A program made the position numbers and the translations under genes. A stretch of 64,000 bases of DNA from Chryseobacterium hagamense (GTDB lineage Bacteria; Bacteroidota; Bacteroidia; Flavobacteriales; Weeksellaceae): contig NZ_BJYJ01000009.1 in assembly GCF_007991455.1 (NCBI RefSeq), positions 109,693 through 173,692 of the forward strand, read 5' to 3'. The notes beneath the pieces are model-generated. The model was given only the letters and a program-made list of their open reading frames with translations. It did no database searches and was not told the origin of the DNA. Shown here piece after piece: positions 1-9,011 of this stretch; within the stretch, counting starts at the first letter, position 1, and each line of letters opens with the position of its first letter.

Positions 1-100
1 CCTCAACGTTCCGTCCGCCCAGCTTTTTGATTTCTTCCGCAAGAATCTGCTCCAATCCGAAGAATGTTTTTATCTGGATCTTTATATTTTCTGTATTCAT
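1..100 (-). CDS. THUMP-domain RNA methyltransferase, N-terminal fragment
   Basis: Partial gene: the start codon is at 98-100 on the minus strand and the gene runs off the left edge of the window. The visible 33 residues begin MNTENIKIQIKTFFGLEQIL, followed by AEEIKKLGG. This matches the N-terminus of bacterial RlmL/YpsC-type proteins, where a ferredoxin-like and THUMP region precedes a SAM-dependent methyltransferase domain that modifies 23S rRNA. Only the N-terminus is seen, so the catalytic domain cannot be checked. It is divergent from the methyltransferase at 223. Confidence 0.6.
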   Translation of the reverse strand, partial: MNTENIKIQIKTFFGLEQILAEEIKKLGGRNVE

Positions 101-210
101 GATGCAAAAATACGATTTTAGTTGTTGGTTATCAGCTTACCCATGAGAGAAATCACGGCAAGCTGTAAAAACCGTGGGTTTACCGCTATGGACAGTCGGG
201 CAAAAAACAC

Positions 211-218
211 TATTTTTG
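211..218 (+). promoter_or_regulatory. candidate -7 promoter box TATTTTTG
   Basis: Matches the Bacteroidota -7 consensus TAnnTTTG and lies only 4 bp before the ATG at 223, so the transcript would be nearly leaderless. No clear -33 TTG is seen upstream, hence low confidence. Confidence 0.35.
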
Positions 219-222
219 CAGC

Positions 223-951
223 ATGGAATGGTTTGAATCTTGGTTTGATACCCCTTATTATCATGTACTGTACAGCAACAGAGACTATACGGAAGCAGAA
301 AACTTCATTACGAAACTTACACAGGATCTTCAGCTTCCCCCGAAATCCAGGATCATCGATCTGGCATGCGGCAAGGGACGGCATTCGGTTTTCCTCAATA
401 AACTCGGCTATGATGTTTTGGGACTGGACCTTTCAAGGCAGAGCATCGAATTCGATAAGCAGTTTGAAAACCAGACCCTGTTGTTTGATGTTCACGATAT
501 GAGAAACCCGATTGATGCAGATCCTATGGATGCCGTGTTCAATCTCTTTACCAGCTTCGGATACTTTGACAATGAAAATGATGATAAAAAAGTTTTTCAG
601 TCGGTGTATCAGGTATTGAAGCCCGGTGGTTTTTTTGTCCTTGATTATCTGAATGAAGAATATGTACGGAAAAGTATGGTTCCGGAGGCTACGGTCGTAC
701 GGGAAGGCATCGAGTTTAAAATCCTGAAAAAGATCGAAGGCCGGCATATTGTAAAAGATATCCGGTTTGAAGCAGACGGCAGGTCTTTTCATTTCTTTGA
801 AAAGGTAAAACTTCATACCCTGGAAGCCATTAATGCTTACGCTGCTGAATGCGGTTTTGAAAGTATAAAAACCTGGGGCGACTATCAGCTTAACGAATTT
901 AATAAAGAAACATCCACGCGCTGCATTAATTTATTCAGAAAAAAATCATGA
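223..951 (+). CDS. class I SAM-dependent methyltransferase
   Basis: A 242-aa cytosolic methyltransferase of the Methyltransf_25/11 type. SAM-binding motif I is seen near residues 40-60 (IIDLACGKGRHSVFLNKLGY, followed by a DLS acidic loop). Motif II/III is around DAVFNLFTSFGYF, and a post-motif LKPGGFFVLDYLN is also present. The substrate cannot be read from the sequence. The stop overlaps the next start (ATGA, 948-951), so it is translationally coupled to the ZIP metal permease, but no functional link is obvious. The ATG at 223 fits the full fold; upstream extensions in other frames look spurious. Confidence 0.85.
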   Translation: MEWFESWFDTPYYHVLYSNRDYTEAENFITKLTQDLQLPPKSRIIDLACGKGRHSVFLNKLGYDVLGLDLSRQSIEFDKQFENQTLLFDVHDMRNPIDADPMDAVFNLFTSFGYFDNENDDKKVFQSVYQVLKPGGFFVLDYLNEEYVRKSMVPEATVVREGIEFKILKKIEGRHIVKDIRFEADGRSFHFFEKVKLHTLEAINAYAAECGFESIKTWGDYQLNEFNKETSTRCINLFRKKS

Positions 952-1679
952 TAACGGTACTTTTACTGATCGCCAGTGTCATGGCAGGGGTATTTCTGGG
1001 AAAGCATTTCGGTAAAAAAGAAAAGCTGGCAAAAAACCTGCTTATTCTGAGTGCCGGATTTCTGATTACGATCTGTCTTAATGAAGTCTTTCCGCAGGTC
1101 TATACTTCTGAAACAGGCAGCAATTTAGGGATCTTTGTCATTGGCGGAGTCCTTTTGCAAATGGTTCTTGAAGCATTAACCAAAGGTTTTGAGCACGGCC
1201 ACTTCCATCATCACAGCGAGCATAATATTCTGCCGGCTGCATTGATGGTCGGGCTTTTTATTCATGCATTTATTGAAGGGATCCCTCTGGCAAACGAAGA
1301 GCATGATTTTTCACCCTACCTTTTGGGAATTGTTTTCCACAATCTTCCGATTTCCTTTATACTGGGTGCTTTTTTATTCAACCGAAAGCAGGAAGCAAAA
1401 TCAGCTCCCTCCTATCCTTCCATGCTGATTGTTGCTTTATTCGCATTGGCTTCCCCGATGGGAATGTTGTTAGGAAACTATTTTAATCCCGATCTGCAGC
1501 CTTATTTTCTGGCCATCGTCGGTGGTATTTTCCTGCATATTTCATCCGTCATTATTTTTGAAAGCAATAAAAACCACAATATTGACTGGATAAAAATCGG
1601 ACTGGTCATTTTAGGGGTTTCCCTGGCACTGGTGATGCACCTGTTTCACAGCCATCCTCATGCAGGGCACCATCATTGA
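948..1679 (+). CDS. ZIP family metal permease
   Basis: A 243-aa inner-membrane protein with about eight hydrophobic segments, typical of ZIP (ZupT/GufA-like) divalent metal transporters that import Zn or related cations. Characteristic pieces are HAFIEGIPL (TM4 metal-site region) and FHNLPISF (TM5 region). There is a His-rich cytoplasmic loop (EHGHFHHHSEH) and a His-rich C-terminus ending HSHPHAGHHH, both suited to metal binding. Its start codon overlaps the stop of the upstream methyltransferase by 4 nt. Metal specificity is inference only. Confidence 0.88.
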   Translation: MITVLLLIASVMAGVFLGKHFGKKEKLAKNLLILSAGFLITICLNEVFPQVYTSETGSNLGIFVIGGVLLQMVLEALTKGFEHGHFHHHSEHNILPAALMVGLFIHAFIEGIPLANEEHDFSPYLLGIVFHNLPISFILGAFLFNRKQEAKSAPSYPSMLIVALFALASPMGMLLGNYFNPDLQPYFLAIVGGIFLHISSVIIFESNKNHNIDWIKIGLVILGVSLALVMHLFHSHPHAGHHH

Positions 1680-1836
1680 TTTAATGTAAGCCATAGTATT
1701 GATGGCTGGAAGATGGGAGCTGAAGGATGGATGTTTTATCAGTCAGCACATCGACGAAGGTTTGAATAGTAAGTCTTATCTGTTCTTTACGAAAACAGTT
1801 GATTTAATTCGTATCGATAAAATAAATCTAGAACAT

Positions 1837-1872
1837 AAAAAAGATCCTGAATATTGTATTCAGGACCCTTTT
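1837..1872. terminator. bidirectional terminator hairpin
   Basis: Perfect 9-bp stem TCCTGAATA/TATTCAGGA (1845-1853 and 1857-1865) with a TTG loop. It is flanked by an A-run on the left (T-run on the minus strand, serving the porin gene ending at 1898) and a T-rich tract on the right (serving the ZIP gene). Confidence 0.8.
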
Positions 1873-1897
1873 GTTTTGATATTAAGAATGGTCTAAA

Positions 1898-3304
1898 TCA
1901 GAATTTCCATCCGAATGTAAGGAAGAAATTATTCCTGATATTCTTCACATCCGATACCGCAGAAGCATCGCTGGAGATCAGACGGTTCGGAGAATAATAT
2001 CCTGCTTCGTAATTATTGTTTACCTCTCCATACAAGAACGGGTTGCTGTATTTTGAAGAGATATTCTGATAGGAAGCATCAATATAGAAAGACCTGAAAT
2101 CATATCCTAAACCGAACGACAAAGCATTTCTGTCATTTAAGATCAGGTTGCTATAGGACTGGTTTTCCGTAATGCTTCCGTCATTGTTATACCTTCCCTT
2201 TACCGTAAGTGCATCAATCGGGCTGGAAGCATATGAATACCCTCCTCTTAACCTGAACTGCTTGATTCTGTATTCGGCACCGATCTTTAATTCAGATAAA
2301 TTTTTATAATGATCCTTAAAGAAATCGTTCAGTTCTGTTTCGGCGTCGCCATATACTTTATACTTAGGTCTCGTTAATCCCAAAGTATAATCCACATTTA
2401 ATGCAAAGCTTTTGCTGGCAATGAATGCAGCGCTTACCGTAGCCTTCATCGGAGTGGTCAGCTTTCTGTTTTCTGTACCGAAATCATCTCCGGAAATAGG
2501 ATCGTTGTAATAGTTATACCCTCTGTCGATATCCCAGAAAGTAGGGGTTTCCAAAGAAGCTCCCACCCTGAAATTCGGGCTTAATTTTCCGATTACTCCT
2601 AATGAAGCTGAAAATCCGTTTGCCTTTTCGGTAAAAGGTGTATTCTGTTTGCTGAAGTATTCTGAGCTTCCGTCTGCCAAGGAATTAAAAATTGCTGTAT
2701 CCGACTGATCGATAGAAGTATTCAGGAAATTTAAGCCGGCTCCAAGATAAAAACTGTTATTGTAGTTTGCTCCTACCCCAAAGCTCGTCTTGGATAAATA
2801 GCCATACCTGTCGTAAGCATGTCTTCCGAATGAAGAACTTCCGCCGTCAGGAAAATCGTAGACCAGATTGTTGTTACCAGGAGTCTCGATATAATTTTCA
2901 ACTGACTGGTTGGAGTAATTAACCCCGATATTAATGAATTTCCAGGCGCTTTCCGTCATCAGCTGAAAAGTCATGACCGCTCCCAAATTTCCAAGGTCTC
3001 CTTTATTGATACTGTATCCGTAAGAGGAACCCGCATAAGAAGAGGTATTTTTATTGTTGGTAACCGATAAGGTTCCTGAAATTTCTCCTGAAATAGCAAC
3101 ACCCAGTCCGGCCGGATTGGTAAGCAGCGAATTGGCATCGCCTCCCAGGGCTCCATTGGAACCTCCCATCGCATTAAACTTAGCAGAACCTACATTCGGT
3201 GCATTAGAATAAACGTCTATGGTATTTCTAATCACGGAAACATCTTGAGCCTGTGCAAAAAATGCCGCAGAGATGCTCATTATTGCTAAAGATTTTTTTA
3301 ACAT
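1898..3304 (-). CDS. OmpP1/FadL family outer-membrane protein
   Basis: A 468-aa protein with a signal peptide (MLKKSLAIMSISAAFFAQAQ). The N-terminal segment around NAPNVGSAKFNAMGG and LLTNPAGLGV is the conserved NPAG signature of the OmpP1/FadL/TodX beta-barrel family, whose members move hydrophobic compounds across the outer membrane. The rest is alternating beta-strand sequence ending in an aromatic C-terminal residue (LTFGWKF), as expected for barrels. In Chryseobacterium such genes are often labelled hemin receptor; nothing here proves haem transport. It starts 26 nt after the Gly/Trp-rich lipoprotein gene stops, so the two are probably co-transcribed. Confidence 0.82.
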   Translation of the reverse strand: MLKKSLAIMSISAAFFAQAQDVSVIRNTIDVYSNAPNVGSAKFNAMGGSNGALGGDANSLLTNPAGLGVAISGEISGTLSVTNNKNTSSYAGSSYGYSINKGDLGNLGAVMTFQLMTESAWKFINIGVNYSNQSVENYIETPGNNNLVYDFPDGGSSSFGRHAYDRYGYLSKTSFGVGANYNNSFYLGAGLNFLNTSIDQSDTAIFNSLADGSSEYFSKQNTPFTEKANGFSASLGVIGKLSPNFRVGASLETPTFWDIDRGYNYYNDPISGDDFGTENRKLTTPMKATVSAAFIASKSFALNVDYTLGLTRPKYKVYGDAETELNDFFKDHYKNLSELKIGAEYRIKQFRLRGGYSYASSPIDALTVKGRYNNDGSITENQSYSNLILNDRNALSFGLGYDFRSFYIDASYQNISSKYSNPFLYGEVNNNYEAGYYSPNRLISSDASAVSDVKNIRNNFFLTFGWKF

Positions 3305-3330
3305 TATTTTTTAATAGTTATTATTTGTAA

Positions 3331-4428
3331 TTATCTGCCACCACGGAAACCGCCGCCACCGCCGCCACCGGATCTGAAGCCGCCACCGCCGCTTCCGCCA
3401 CCGAAGCCACCGCCTCCTGACCGGAAGCCGCCGCCGCTGTTGGAATTATTGAATCCTCCGCCATTGTTTCTGAATCCTCCGTCATTTCTCGGCTGGGATT
3501 GTTGTGGGTAATTGTAGCTTGGTCTTGGCTGTCCCTGGGTACGGAAACCACCCTGAGGTCTCATTCCGCTTTGTCCGCTTCTGAATCCGCCGCCGTTGGT
3601 ATTCCCCTGTCTGAATCCGCCGCTGTTGCCGCGGTATCCTCCGTTATTCATCCCGGAACCTGAGTTTCTGAAGCCTCCTGTATTGGTATTGCTTCTTCTC
3701 ATTCCTCCGGAGGTTACGCCATACTTATTGGCAAAACTTCCGTTATACGTATTGAATCCTCTTCCATTGGCTCCGCTTCGTCGGTAGTTCGGTGCATAAT
3801 AGCCGCCGCCCCAATAGCCGCCGCCGTAGCCCCAGCCGTAACCGCCGTAGCCACCCCAGCCCCAATAGGGGTTATAGGCACCATACCATCCACCGTAAGG
3901 ATATCCCCATCCCATGTTCCAGCCACCGTAGCCGCCCCAGCCCCATGAGCCTCCCCATGAAAGTCCGAGACCCCAGCCGTAACCGCCATAGCCGCCCCAG
4001 CCCCAGTAGGGATTATAGCCGCCGTACATACCGCCCCAGCCCCAAGGACCACCCCAGCCCCAGGAATTGCCATAATAATTTGTCTGGCTTCCGGCATAGC
4101 TTCCCCAGTCTGAATCGGTTGCGGTATTGTTCCAAGAATAATTGTTCCATGCATCATATTTTCCTTCTCTGGAATTCATTTCTGCATTCTGAACCACGTT
4201 GGTGTCATCCTGATAATAATTGTATTCTTCCCCTACTCTGTTTCCTCTGTCATTGATAATTACTCCTTCAGGAAGAGTGTCTTTATTCGGGTCATAATAG
4301 ACACCGTCGGTCTCGCTGTAGCCACCCATCTGGGCACCGCAGGACATTAAGATCAATCCGCCGGCGATGGTAAGAATCCCTTTGGATTTCAGCATGCCAA
4401 GCAAATTTTTATGTATATTTTTTTTCAT
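3331..4428 (-). CDS. Gly/Trp/Tyr-rich repeat lipoprotein
   Basis: A 365-aa predicted lipoprotein: hydrophobic leader followed by the lipobox LMSC (cysteine near residue 30). Residues about 30-110 are ordinary polar sequence (YYDPNKDTLPEGVIINDRG). Residues about 125-205 are tandem Trp/Gly/Tyr repeats; the unit YNPYWGWGGYGGYGWG occurs twice. The last ~150 residues are Gly/Arg/Phe/Asn/Gln-rich, with GGGFRSGGGG-type runs at the end. No catalytic domain is visible; the sequence is low-complexity and probably disordered or adhesive. It heads an operon with the OmpP1-like gene and is divergent from proS. Homologs next to proS may carry a ProRS label by adjacency, which this sequence does not support. 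Confidence 0.8.
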   Translation of the reverse strand: MKKNIHKNLLGMLKSKGILTIAGGLILMSCGAQMGGYSETDGVYYDPNKDTLPEGVIINDRGNRVGEEYNYYQDDTNVVQNAEMNSREGKYDAWNNYSWNNTATDSDWGSYAGSQTNYYGNSWGWGGPWGWGGMYGGYNPYWGWGGYGGYGWGLGLSWGGSWGWGGYGGWNMGWGYPYGGWYGAYNPYWGWGGYGGYGWGYGGGYWGGGYYAPNYRRSGANGRGFNTYNGSFANKYGVTSGGMRRSNTNTGGFRNSGSGMNNGGYRGNSGGFRQGNTNGGGFRSGQSGMRPQGGFRTQGQPRPSYNYPQQSQPRNDGGFRNNGGGFNNSNSGGGFRSGGGGFGGGSGGGGFRSGGGGGGGFRGGR

Positions 4429-4455
4429 GATAACGTAAAAATTTTTTATTTAAAT

Positions 4456-4463
4456 TATATTTG
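4456..4463 (+). promoter_or_regulatory. candidate -7 box TATATTTG upstream of proS
   Basis: Exact TAnnTTTG match on the plus strand in the divergent proS/lipoprotein intergenic region. It would give a leader of roughly 105 nt containing the hairpin at 4500-4524. Confidence 0.5.
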
Positions 4464-4499
4464 CAGTCTGTACCAAAAATGTACCATCAGCACAGGTAC

Positions 4500-4524
4500 A
4501 AAAATCTATCAAAAATAGATTTTT
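4500..4524 (+). other. terminator-like hairpin in the proS leader
   Basis: Perfect 10-bp inverted repeat AAAAATCTAT/ATAGATTTTT with a 5-nt loop, followed by a T-rich run. It lies between the candidate promoter and the proS start. It could attenuate proS, or terminate background transcripts; neither is shown. Confidence 0.5.
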
Positions 4525-4575
4525 ATTTTTAGATAACAATAATTGGAATAAGTTAAAAATATTAAAAAAAAATTA

Positions 4576-6051
4576 ATGGCAAAATTAACCTCAAGAAGCG
4601 AAGATTACAGCAAATGGTATAATGAGTTGGTGGTGAAAGCCGACTTAGCTGAAAACTCAGGAGTGCGGGGGTGTATGGTGATTAAACCGTACGGCTATGC
4701 AATCTGGGAGAAAATGCGTGATGAAATGGACCGGAAGTTCAAGGAAACGGGTCACGTAAATGCTTATTTCCCGCTGTTTGTACCCAAAAGCTTGTTTGAG
4801 GCTGAGGAGAAAAATGCAGAAGGTTTTGCTAAAGAATGTGCCGTAGTAACGCATTACCGTCTGAAAACGGATCCTGATAATCCTTCCAAACTGATTGTGG
4901 ACCCGGATGCCAAACTGGAGGAAGAACTGATTGTACGCCCTACTTCCGAAGCCATTATCTGGAATACGTATAAAAACTGGATCCAGTCCTACAGGGATCT
5001 TCCGATCCTGATCAACCAATGGGCGAATGTGGTTCGTTGGGAAATGAGGACGCGTCTTTTCCTTAGAACGGCAGAATTTTTATGGCAGGAAGGCCACACG
5101 GCGCATGCCACTAAAGATGAAGCAGTAGAAGAAGCGGAAAAAATGAATAAGGTGTATGCGGATTTTGCAGAAAACTTTATGGCAATGCCGGTCATCCAGG
5201 GACTGAAGACGCCTTCCGAGAGATTTGCGGGAGCTGACGAAACCTACTGTATCGAAGCTTTGATGCAGGACGGTAAAGCTTTACAGGCCGGAACGTCCCA
5301 CTTCCTCGGGCAGAACTTTGCAAAGGCCTTCGACGTTAAATTCACCAATAAAGAAGGAAAAATCGAGCATGCATGGGCGACATCCTGGGGAACCTCGACC
5401 CGTCTGATGGGTGCGTTGATTATGACCCATTCCGATGATTTCGGATTGGTACTACCTCCTACGCTGGCTCCGATCCAGGTGGTTATTGTTCCTATTTTCA
5501 AAGGAGAAGAACAACTGGCCCAAATCAGTGAAGTGGCCCTGGACATCCAGGCCAGGCTGAGAACCAGGGGAATTTCCGTAAAATTCGATGATGATACCCA
5601 GAACAAGCCGGGCTGGAAGTTTGCAGAATATGAACTGAAAGGCGTGCCGGTAAGAATTGCCATGGGACCAAGGGATCTGGAGAACAATTCGGTGGAAATC
5701 GCCAGAAGGGATAATTTGACAAAGGAAGTACGCGCAATCGAAGGTATTGATTCATACATCGAAGATTTGCTGAAAACCATCCAGCAGGATATGTACACCA
5801 AAGCTTTTGAATTCAGAAAAAATAACATCACGAAAGTAGATACGTACGAAGAATTCAAAAAAGTGCTGGAAGAAAAAGGAGGGTTCATTTATGCCCATTG
5901 GGACGGAACTGCTGAGGAAGAAGAGCAGATCAAAGACGAAACCAAAGCTACCATCAGATGTATTCCTTTGGATGATGATATTGAAGAAGGCGTTTCCCTG
6001 ATTTCAGGAAAGCCGTCCCAGAGGAGGGTTTTATTTGCCAAAGCTTACTAG
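4576..6051 (+). CDS. proS: prolyl-tRNA synthetase (archaeal/eukaryote-type)
   Basis: A 491-aa class II aminoacyl-tRNA synthetase that charges tRNA-Pro. The length, the lack of the large editing insertion, and the C-terminal extension ending in KAY mark the archaeal/eukaryote-like (type 3) ProRS. Class II features include [16 protein letters not shown], the motif-2 region [26 protein letters not shown], and the later [14 protein letters not shown] and [20 protein letters not shown] segments. The start at 4576 gives the usual [16 protein letters not shown]-terminus. It is a single gene with its own terminator (6140-6178) and a long leader. Confidence 0.96.
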   Translation: MAKLTSRSEDYSKWYNELVVKADLAENSGVRGCMVIKPYGYAIWEKMRDEMDRKFKETGHVNAYFPLFVPKSLFEAEEKNAEGFAKECAVVTHYRLKTDPDNPSKLIVDPDAKLEEELIVRPTSEAIIWNTYKNWIQSYRDLPILINQWANVVRWEMRTRLFLRTAEFLWQEGHTAHATKDEAVEEAEKMNKVYADFAENFMAMPVIQGLKTPSERFAGADETYCIEALMQDGKALQAGTSHFLGQNFAKAFDVKFTNKEGKIEHAWATSWGTSTRLMGALIMTHSDDFGLVLPPTLAPIQVVIVPIFKGEEQLAQISEVALDIQARLRTRGISVKFDDDTQNKPGWKFAEYELKGVPVRIAMGPRDLENNSVEIARRDNLTKEVRAIEGIDSYIEDLLKTIQQDMYTKAFEFRKNNITKVDTYEEFKKVLEEKGGFIYAHWDGTAEEEEQIKDETKATIRCIPLDDDIEEGVSLISGKPSQRRVLFAKAY

Positions 6052-6139
6052 ATTATAATTGATGATTGCTCAATGATCATTCTTATCATTATAATTGAAT
6101 GACATTTAGCATTTAATAGATTTAAACGCTTAAAATATA

Positions 6140-6178
6140 AATCTGTAAAAGTTCACTGAATTTTTACAGATTTTTTTT
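6140..6178 (+). terminator. rho-independent terminator after proS
   Basis: 11-bp stem AATCTGTAAAA/TTTTACAGATT (6140-6150 and 6162-6172) followed by a T-run. Confidence 0.85.
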
Positions 6179-6184
6179 GTGGGA

Positions 6185-6192
6185 TATATTTG
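6185..6192 (+). promoter_or_regulatory. -7 promoter box TATATTTG for the DUF937-OmpA gene
   Basis: Exact TAnnTTTG match 52 bp before the ATG at 6244. A TTG codon inside the box could open a longer reading frame, but it falls within the promoter, which argues for the 6244 start. No clean -33 element is seen. Confidence 0.5.
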
Positions 6193-6243
6193 GACTATTT
6201 TTTGTTACTTTCTATTCCAACATTAATCTCAAAATATTTTATT

Positions 6244-7563
6244 ATGTCATTACACGCCATTGATCTAATTAAAGGACAATTGGGTCCTGCCCTGGAATCC
6301 CGGACGGCTGCCCAACTCGGAGAAAGTGAAAGTTCAGTTTCAAAAGCCATCCAGGGCCTTTTACCGGCCGTGGTAGGCGGACTGGCCAACAATGCCGACA
6401 ATCCGGAGGTATTGGATACGATTTCAAATCCCTCTTCCAGCGGTATCTTAGGAAACCTGCCGGGAGGTTCATCCAACGATTCCGCTATTTCGCGTCTTTT
6501 ATCGGTTCTTTTCGGCGACAGGCTGAACGGATTGATTGAAACAATTGCGGGCTATGCAGGAATCAGTAACAATTCTTCAAGCTCATTGCTGAATATGGTT
6601 GCCGGTGCTACCGTTGGTTCCCTGGGAAAATACGCTGCCGACAACAACCTGGACCATGCAGGAATTTCAAAATTGCTGAATGACCAGAAAGGAATCGTTT
6701 CTACCTTACTGCCTGCGGGACTTTCTTTAGCCGCCCTCAATGAAAGCGGTGACTGGGATGCACGCTATAAATTTGACAATGACGGGGATGCCATAAAAAT
6801 GCCGGCTGAGGAAAAGCCGGTATCCGGAGAGCCGAAAGTCGAAGTAACAAGAAGTGTTGCTCCTGGGGGAACCTTCCCGGACAGACCGACTACCAGCGAC
6901 GGCGGATCGATCTGGAAATGGCTGCTTCCTCTGCTCCTTTTACTGGCTGCCGGCTTTTTCGTGTGGAAGCAGTGCGATAAAAAAGAAACAACCACAACAA
7001 CGACTGTAAGTGATTCCGGAAATGTAGTTACCGATACAACCACAACTTCAGGAATGAAGGATACAGCGGCAATGGCGGCAACATCAAAAGTGGATGAGGA
7101 TATCGATCTTAACGGTACTGCATTGAAAGGTTACAGAGGCGGAATGGAAGACCGTATGATTGCCTTCCTGAAATCAGGCGGCTATCAAAGTGCTGCTGAT
7201 GACAATGCTTTAAAAAACGACTGGTACAATTTCGACCATGTGAATTTTAAATTGGGCAGTGCGACTGCACTGGAAGCAGGTTCCGAAGGACAGCTAAATA
7301 ATCTTGTAGCGATCCTGAAAGCATATCCTGACGCGAAAATAAAAATCGGTGGCTATACTGATAAAACAGGTAACGAAGCTGCCAATTTAAAATTATCTGC
7401 CGAAAGGGCTGATTTTATTAAATCGTGGCTGGAAAAGCAGGGGGTAGGTTCACAGGTAACCGGAGCAGACGGATACGGAAGCCAGTTCGCTACCGTTGAT
7501 GCCAAAGCTTCGGATACGGAAAGAGCGATCGACCGAAAAATGGCAGTGAGATTTTCAAAGTAA
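6244..7563 (+). CDS. DUF937 and OmpA-domain membrane-anchored protein
   Basis: A 439-aa protein from the ATG at 6244 (MSLHAIDLIKGQLG). The N-terminal ~160 residues form a DUF937 domain (SKAIQGLLPAVVGGLANNAD, Gly/Ser-rich loops). A single membrane segment follows (WKWLLPLLLLLAAGFFVW, about residue 222). After a Thr-rich linker comes a C-terminal OmpA-like peptidoglycan-binding domain (IKIGGYTDKTGNEAANLKLS, with the ADFIKSWL helix). There is no N-terminal signal peptide, so DUF937 is probably cytoplasmic and the OmpA domain periplasmic. Role is likely envelope anchoring; this is inferred from domains. Confidence 0.82.
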   Translation: MSLHAIDLIKGQLGPALESRTAAQLGESESSVSKAIQGLLPAVVGGLANNADNPEVLDTISNPSSSGILGNLPGGSSNDSAISRLLSVLFGDRLNGLIETIAGYAGISNNSSSSLLNMVAGATVGSLGKYAADNNLDHAGISKLLNDQKGIVSTLLPAGLSLAALNESGDWDARYKFDNDGDAIKMPAEEKPVSGEPKVEVTRSVAPGGTFPDRPTTSDGGSIWKWLLPLLLLLAAGFFVWKQCDKKETTTTTTVSDSGNVVTDTTTTSGMKDTAAMAATSKVDEDIDLNGTALKGYRGGMEDRMIAFLKSGGYQSAADDNALKNDWYNFDHVNFKLGSATALEAGSEGQLNNLVAILKAYPDAKIKIGGYTDKTGNEAANLKLSAERADFIKSWLEKQGVGSQVTGADGYGSQFATVDAKASDTERAIDRKMAVRFSK

Positions 7564-7584
7564 TCCTGTCGGTAATATGATATG

Positions 7585-7615
7585 AAATCCCGGAATGTTT
7601 CCGGGATTTTCTTTT
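7585..7615 (+). terminator. rho-independent terminator
   Basis: 11-bp perfect stem AAATCCCGGAA/TTCCGGGATTT (7585-7595 and 7599-7609) followed by a T-rich tract. Confidence 0.85.
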
Positions 7616-7619
7616 GGCC

Positions 7620-7649
7620 TTGCCCTTTTCATTAATTTAATTATATTTG
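7620..7649 (+). promoter_or_regulatory. Bacteroidota promoter of the NRAMP gene
   Basis: TTG at 7620-7622 and TATATTTG at 7642-7649, separated by 19 bp, fit the TTG-N17-23-TAnnTTTG consensus. The ATG at 7671 lies 22 bp downstream. Confidence 0.7.
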
Positions 7650-7670
7650 TTAGTCATTTCTAACATTTTT

Positions 7671-9011
7671 ATGAGCTCAAATTTAAAAAACGCGTGGCGT
7701 AAAGATAAAACCTCTCATTCCCTGTCCGAAGCTTATTCTTCGGTAAAGATCCCTAAAAACGGAAGCTTCTGGAGGAAGTATCTGGCTTTTGCCGGGCCCG
7801 GACTTATGGTTGCCGTAGGATATATGGATCCCGGAAACTGGGCGACGGATATTGCCGGAGGGGCACAGTTCGGGTATATCCTGCTTTCGGTAATTCTGAT
7901 TTCCAATATTTTTGCGATGGTACTGCAGCATCTTTCCGTAAAACTCGGTGTTGTGGCCGAAAGGGATCTTGCCCAGGCCTGCAGGGATCATTTCAGCCCT
8001 ACCACCAACTTTATCCTTTGGGTATTCTGCGAAATTGCCATTGCAGCCTGTGATCTTGCTGAAGTCATCGGTTCTGCGATCGCCCTGAATCTCCTTTTCC
8101 ATATTCCGCTGACCTGGGGAATTGTAATTACTACTGCAGATGTGCTGTTCATCCTTCTTCTGCAGTCGAAAGGGTTCCGCTGGATCGAAAGTATTGTCGG
8201 AGGACTGATTTTTATTATCCTTGCATGTTTTATTTACGAACTGGTGATTTCAAAACCGGCTATTCATGAGTTATTGGGCGGACTGGTTCCGCAGAAAGAA
8301 ATCATCCGGAATCCGGCGATGCTGTATATTGCCATCGGAATTCTGGGAGCCACCGTGATGCCGCATAATTTATACCTTCACAGCAGCATTGTGCAGACCC
8401 GGGATTATTCCCGTGATACGGCAGGAAAAAAGGAAGCCATTAAATTTGCCACTCTAGACAGTACGGTTTCCCTGATGCTGGCTTTCTTCATCAATGGAGC
8501 GATCTTAATTCTGGCGGCAGCCACTTTTCATGTTTCGGGCAATAAAGATGTCGCGGATATTCATGATGCCTACAAAATGCTGACGCCGATCTTAGGAGCT
8601 TCCATGGCGAGCATCGTATTTGCCGTAGCCTTACTGGCTTCAGGACAGAATTCGACCCTGACCGGAACGTTGGCCGGCCAGATTGTTATGGAAGGTTTTT
8701 TAAATATCAGATTAAAGCCCTGGGTACGACGTCTGATCACCCGTCTGATTGCCGTTATCCCGGCACTGATCGTTTCCGTTATATATGGTGAAAGCGGCAC
8801 TACCGAATTGCTGGTTTTAAGCCAGGTAATTCTATCGATGCAGCTGAGCTTTGCCGTTGTTCCTCTGGTGATGTTTACCAATGACAAAGCCAAAATGGGT
8901 GAATTTGTGAACAAACCCTTTCTAAAAGCAGGAGTGTGGATTATTTCAGTTATCATTATTATTCTGAATCTTTACCTGCTGTACCAGACGTTTTTTGGGC
9001 AGGGCGTTTGA
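7671..9011 (+). CDS. mntH: NRAMP-family Mn/Fe transporter
   Basis: A 446-aa inner-membrane transporter with about eleven hydrophobic segments. The two canonical metal-site motifs are present: DPGNWATD in TM1 and MPHNLYLHSSIVQTRD in TM6, which in this family coordinate Mn2+/Fe2+ for proton-coupled uptake. Length is typical. I start at ATG 7671 (MSSNLKNAWRK) because an upstream TTG frame start lies inside the promoter. It is a single gene between a terminator and a repeat-rich spacer; no regulator gene or metal riboswitch is visible. Confidence 0.93.
   Translation: MSSNLKNAWRKDKTSHSLSEAYSSVKIPKNGSFWRKYLAFAGPGLMVAVGYMDPGNWATDIAGGAQFGYILLSVILISNIFAMVLQHLSVKLGVVAERDLAQACRDHFSPTTNFILWVFCEIAIAACDLAEVIGSAIALNLLFHIPLTWGIVITTADVLFILLLQSKGFRWIESIVGGLIFIILACFIYELVISKPAIHELLGGLVPQKEIIRNPAMLYIAIGILGATVMPHNLYLHSSIVQTRDYSRDTAGKKEAIKFATLDSTVSLMLAFFINGAILILAAATFHVSGNKDVADIHDAYKMLTPILGASMASIVFAVALLASGQNSTLTGTLAGQIVMEGFLNIRLKPWVRRLITRLIAVIPALIVSVIYGESGTTELLVLSQVILSMQLSFAVVPLVMFTNDKAKMGEFVNKPFLKAGVWIISVIIIILNLYLLYQTFFGQGV

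Noticed and set aside
1699..1896. 65-codon open frame after the ZIP gene
   Set aside because: It runs through a degenerate repeat-like stretch and the terminator hairpin, and the product has no protein-like pattern.
3321..4256. Several long open frames overlapping the Gly/Trp-rich lipoprotein gene on both strands
   Set aside because: They are by-products of the repetitive GC-rich coding sequence; only the 3331-4428 frame has a lipoprotein signal and sensible operon spacing.
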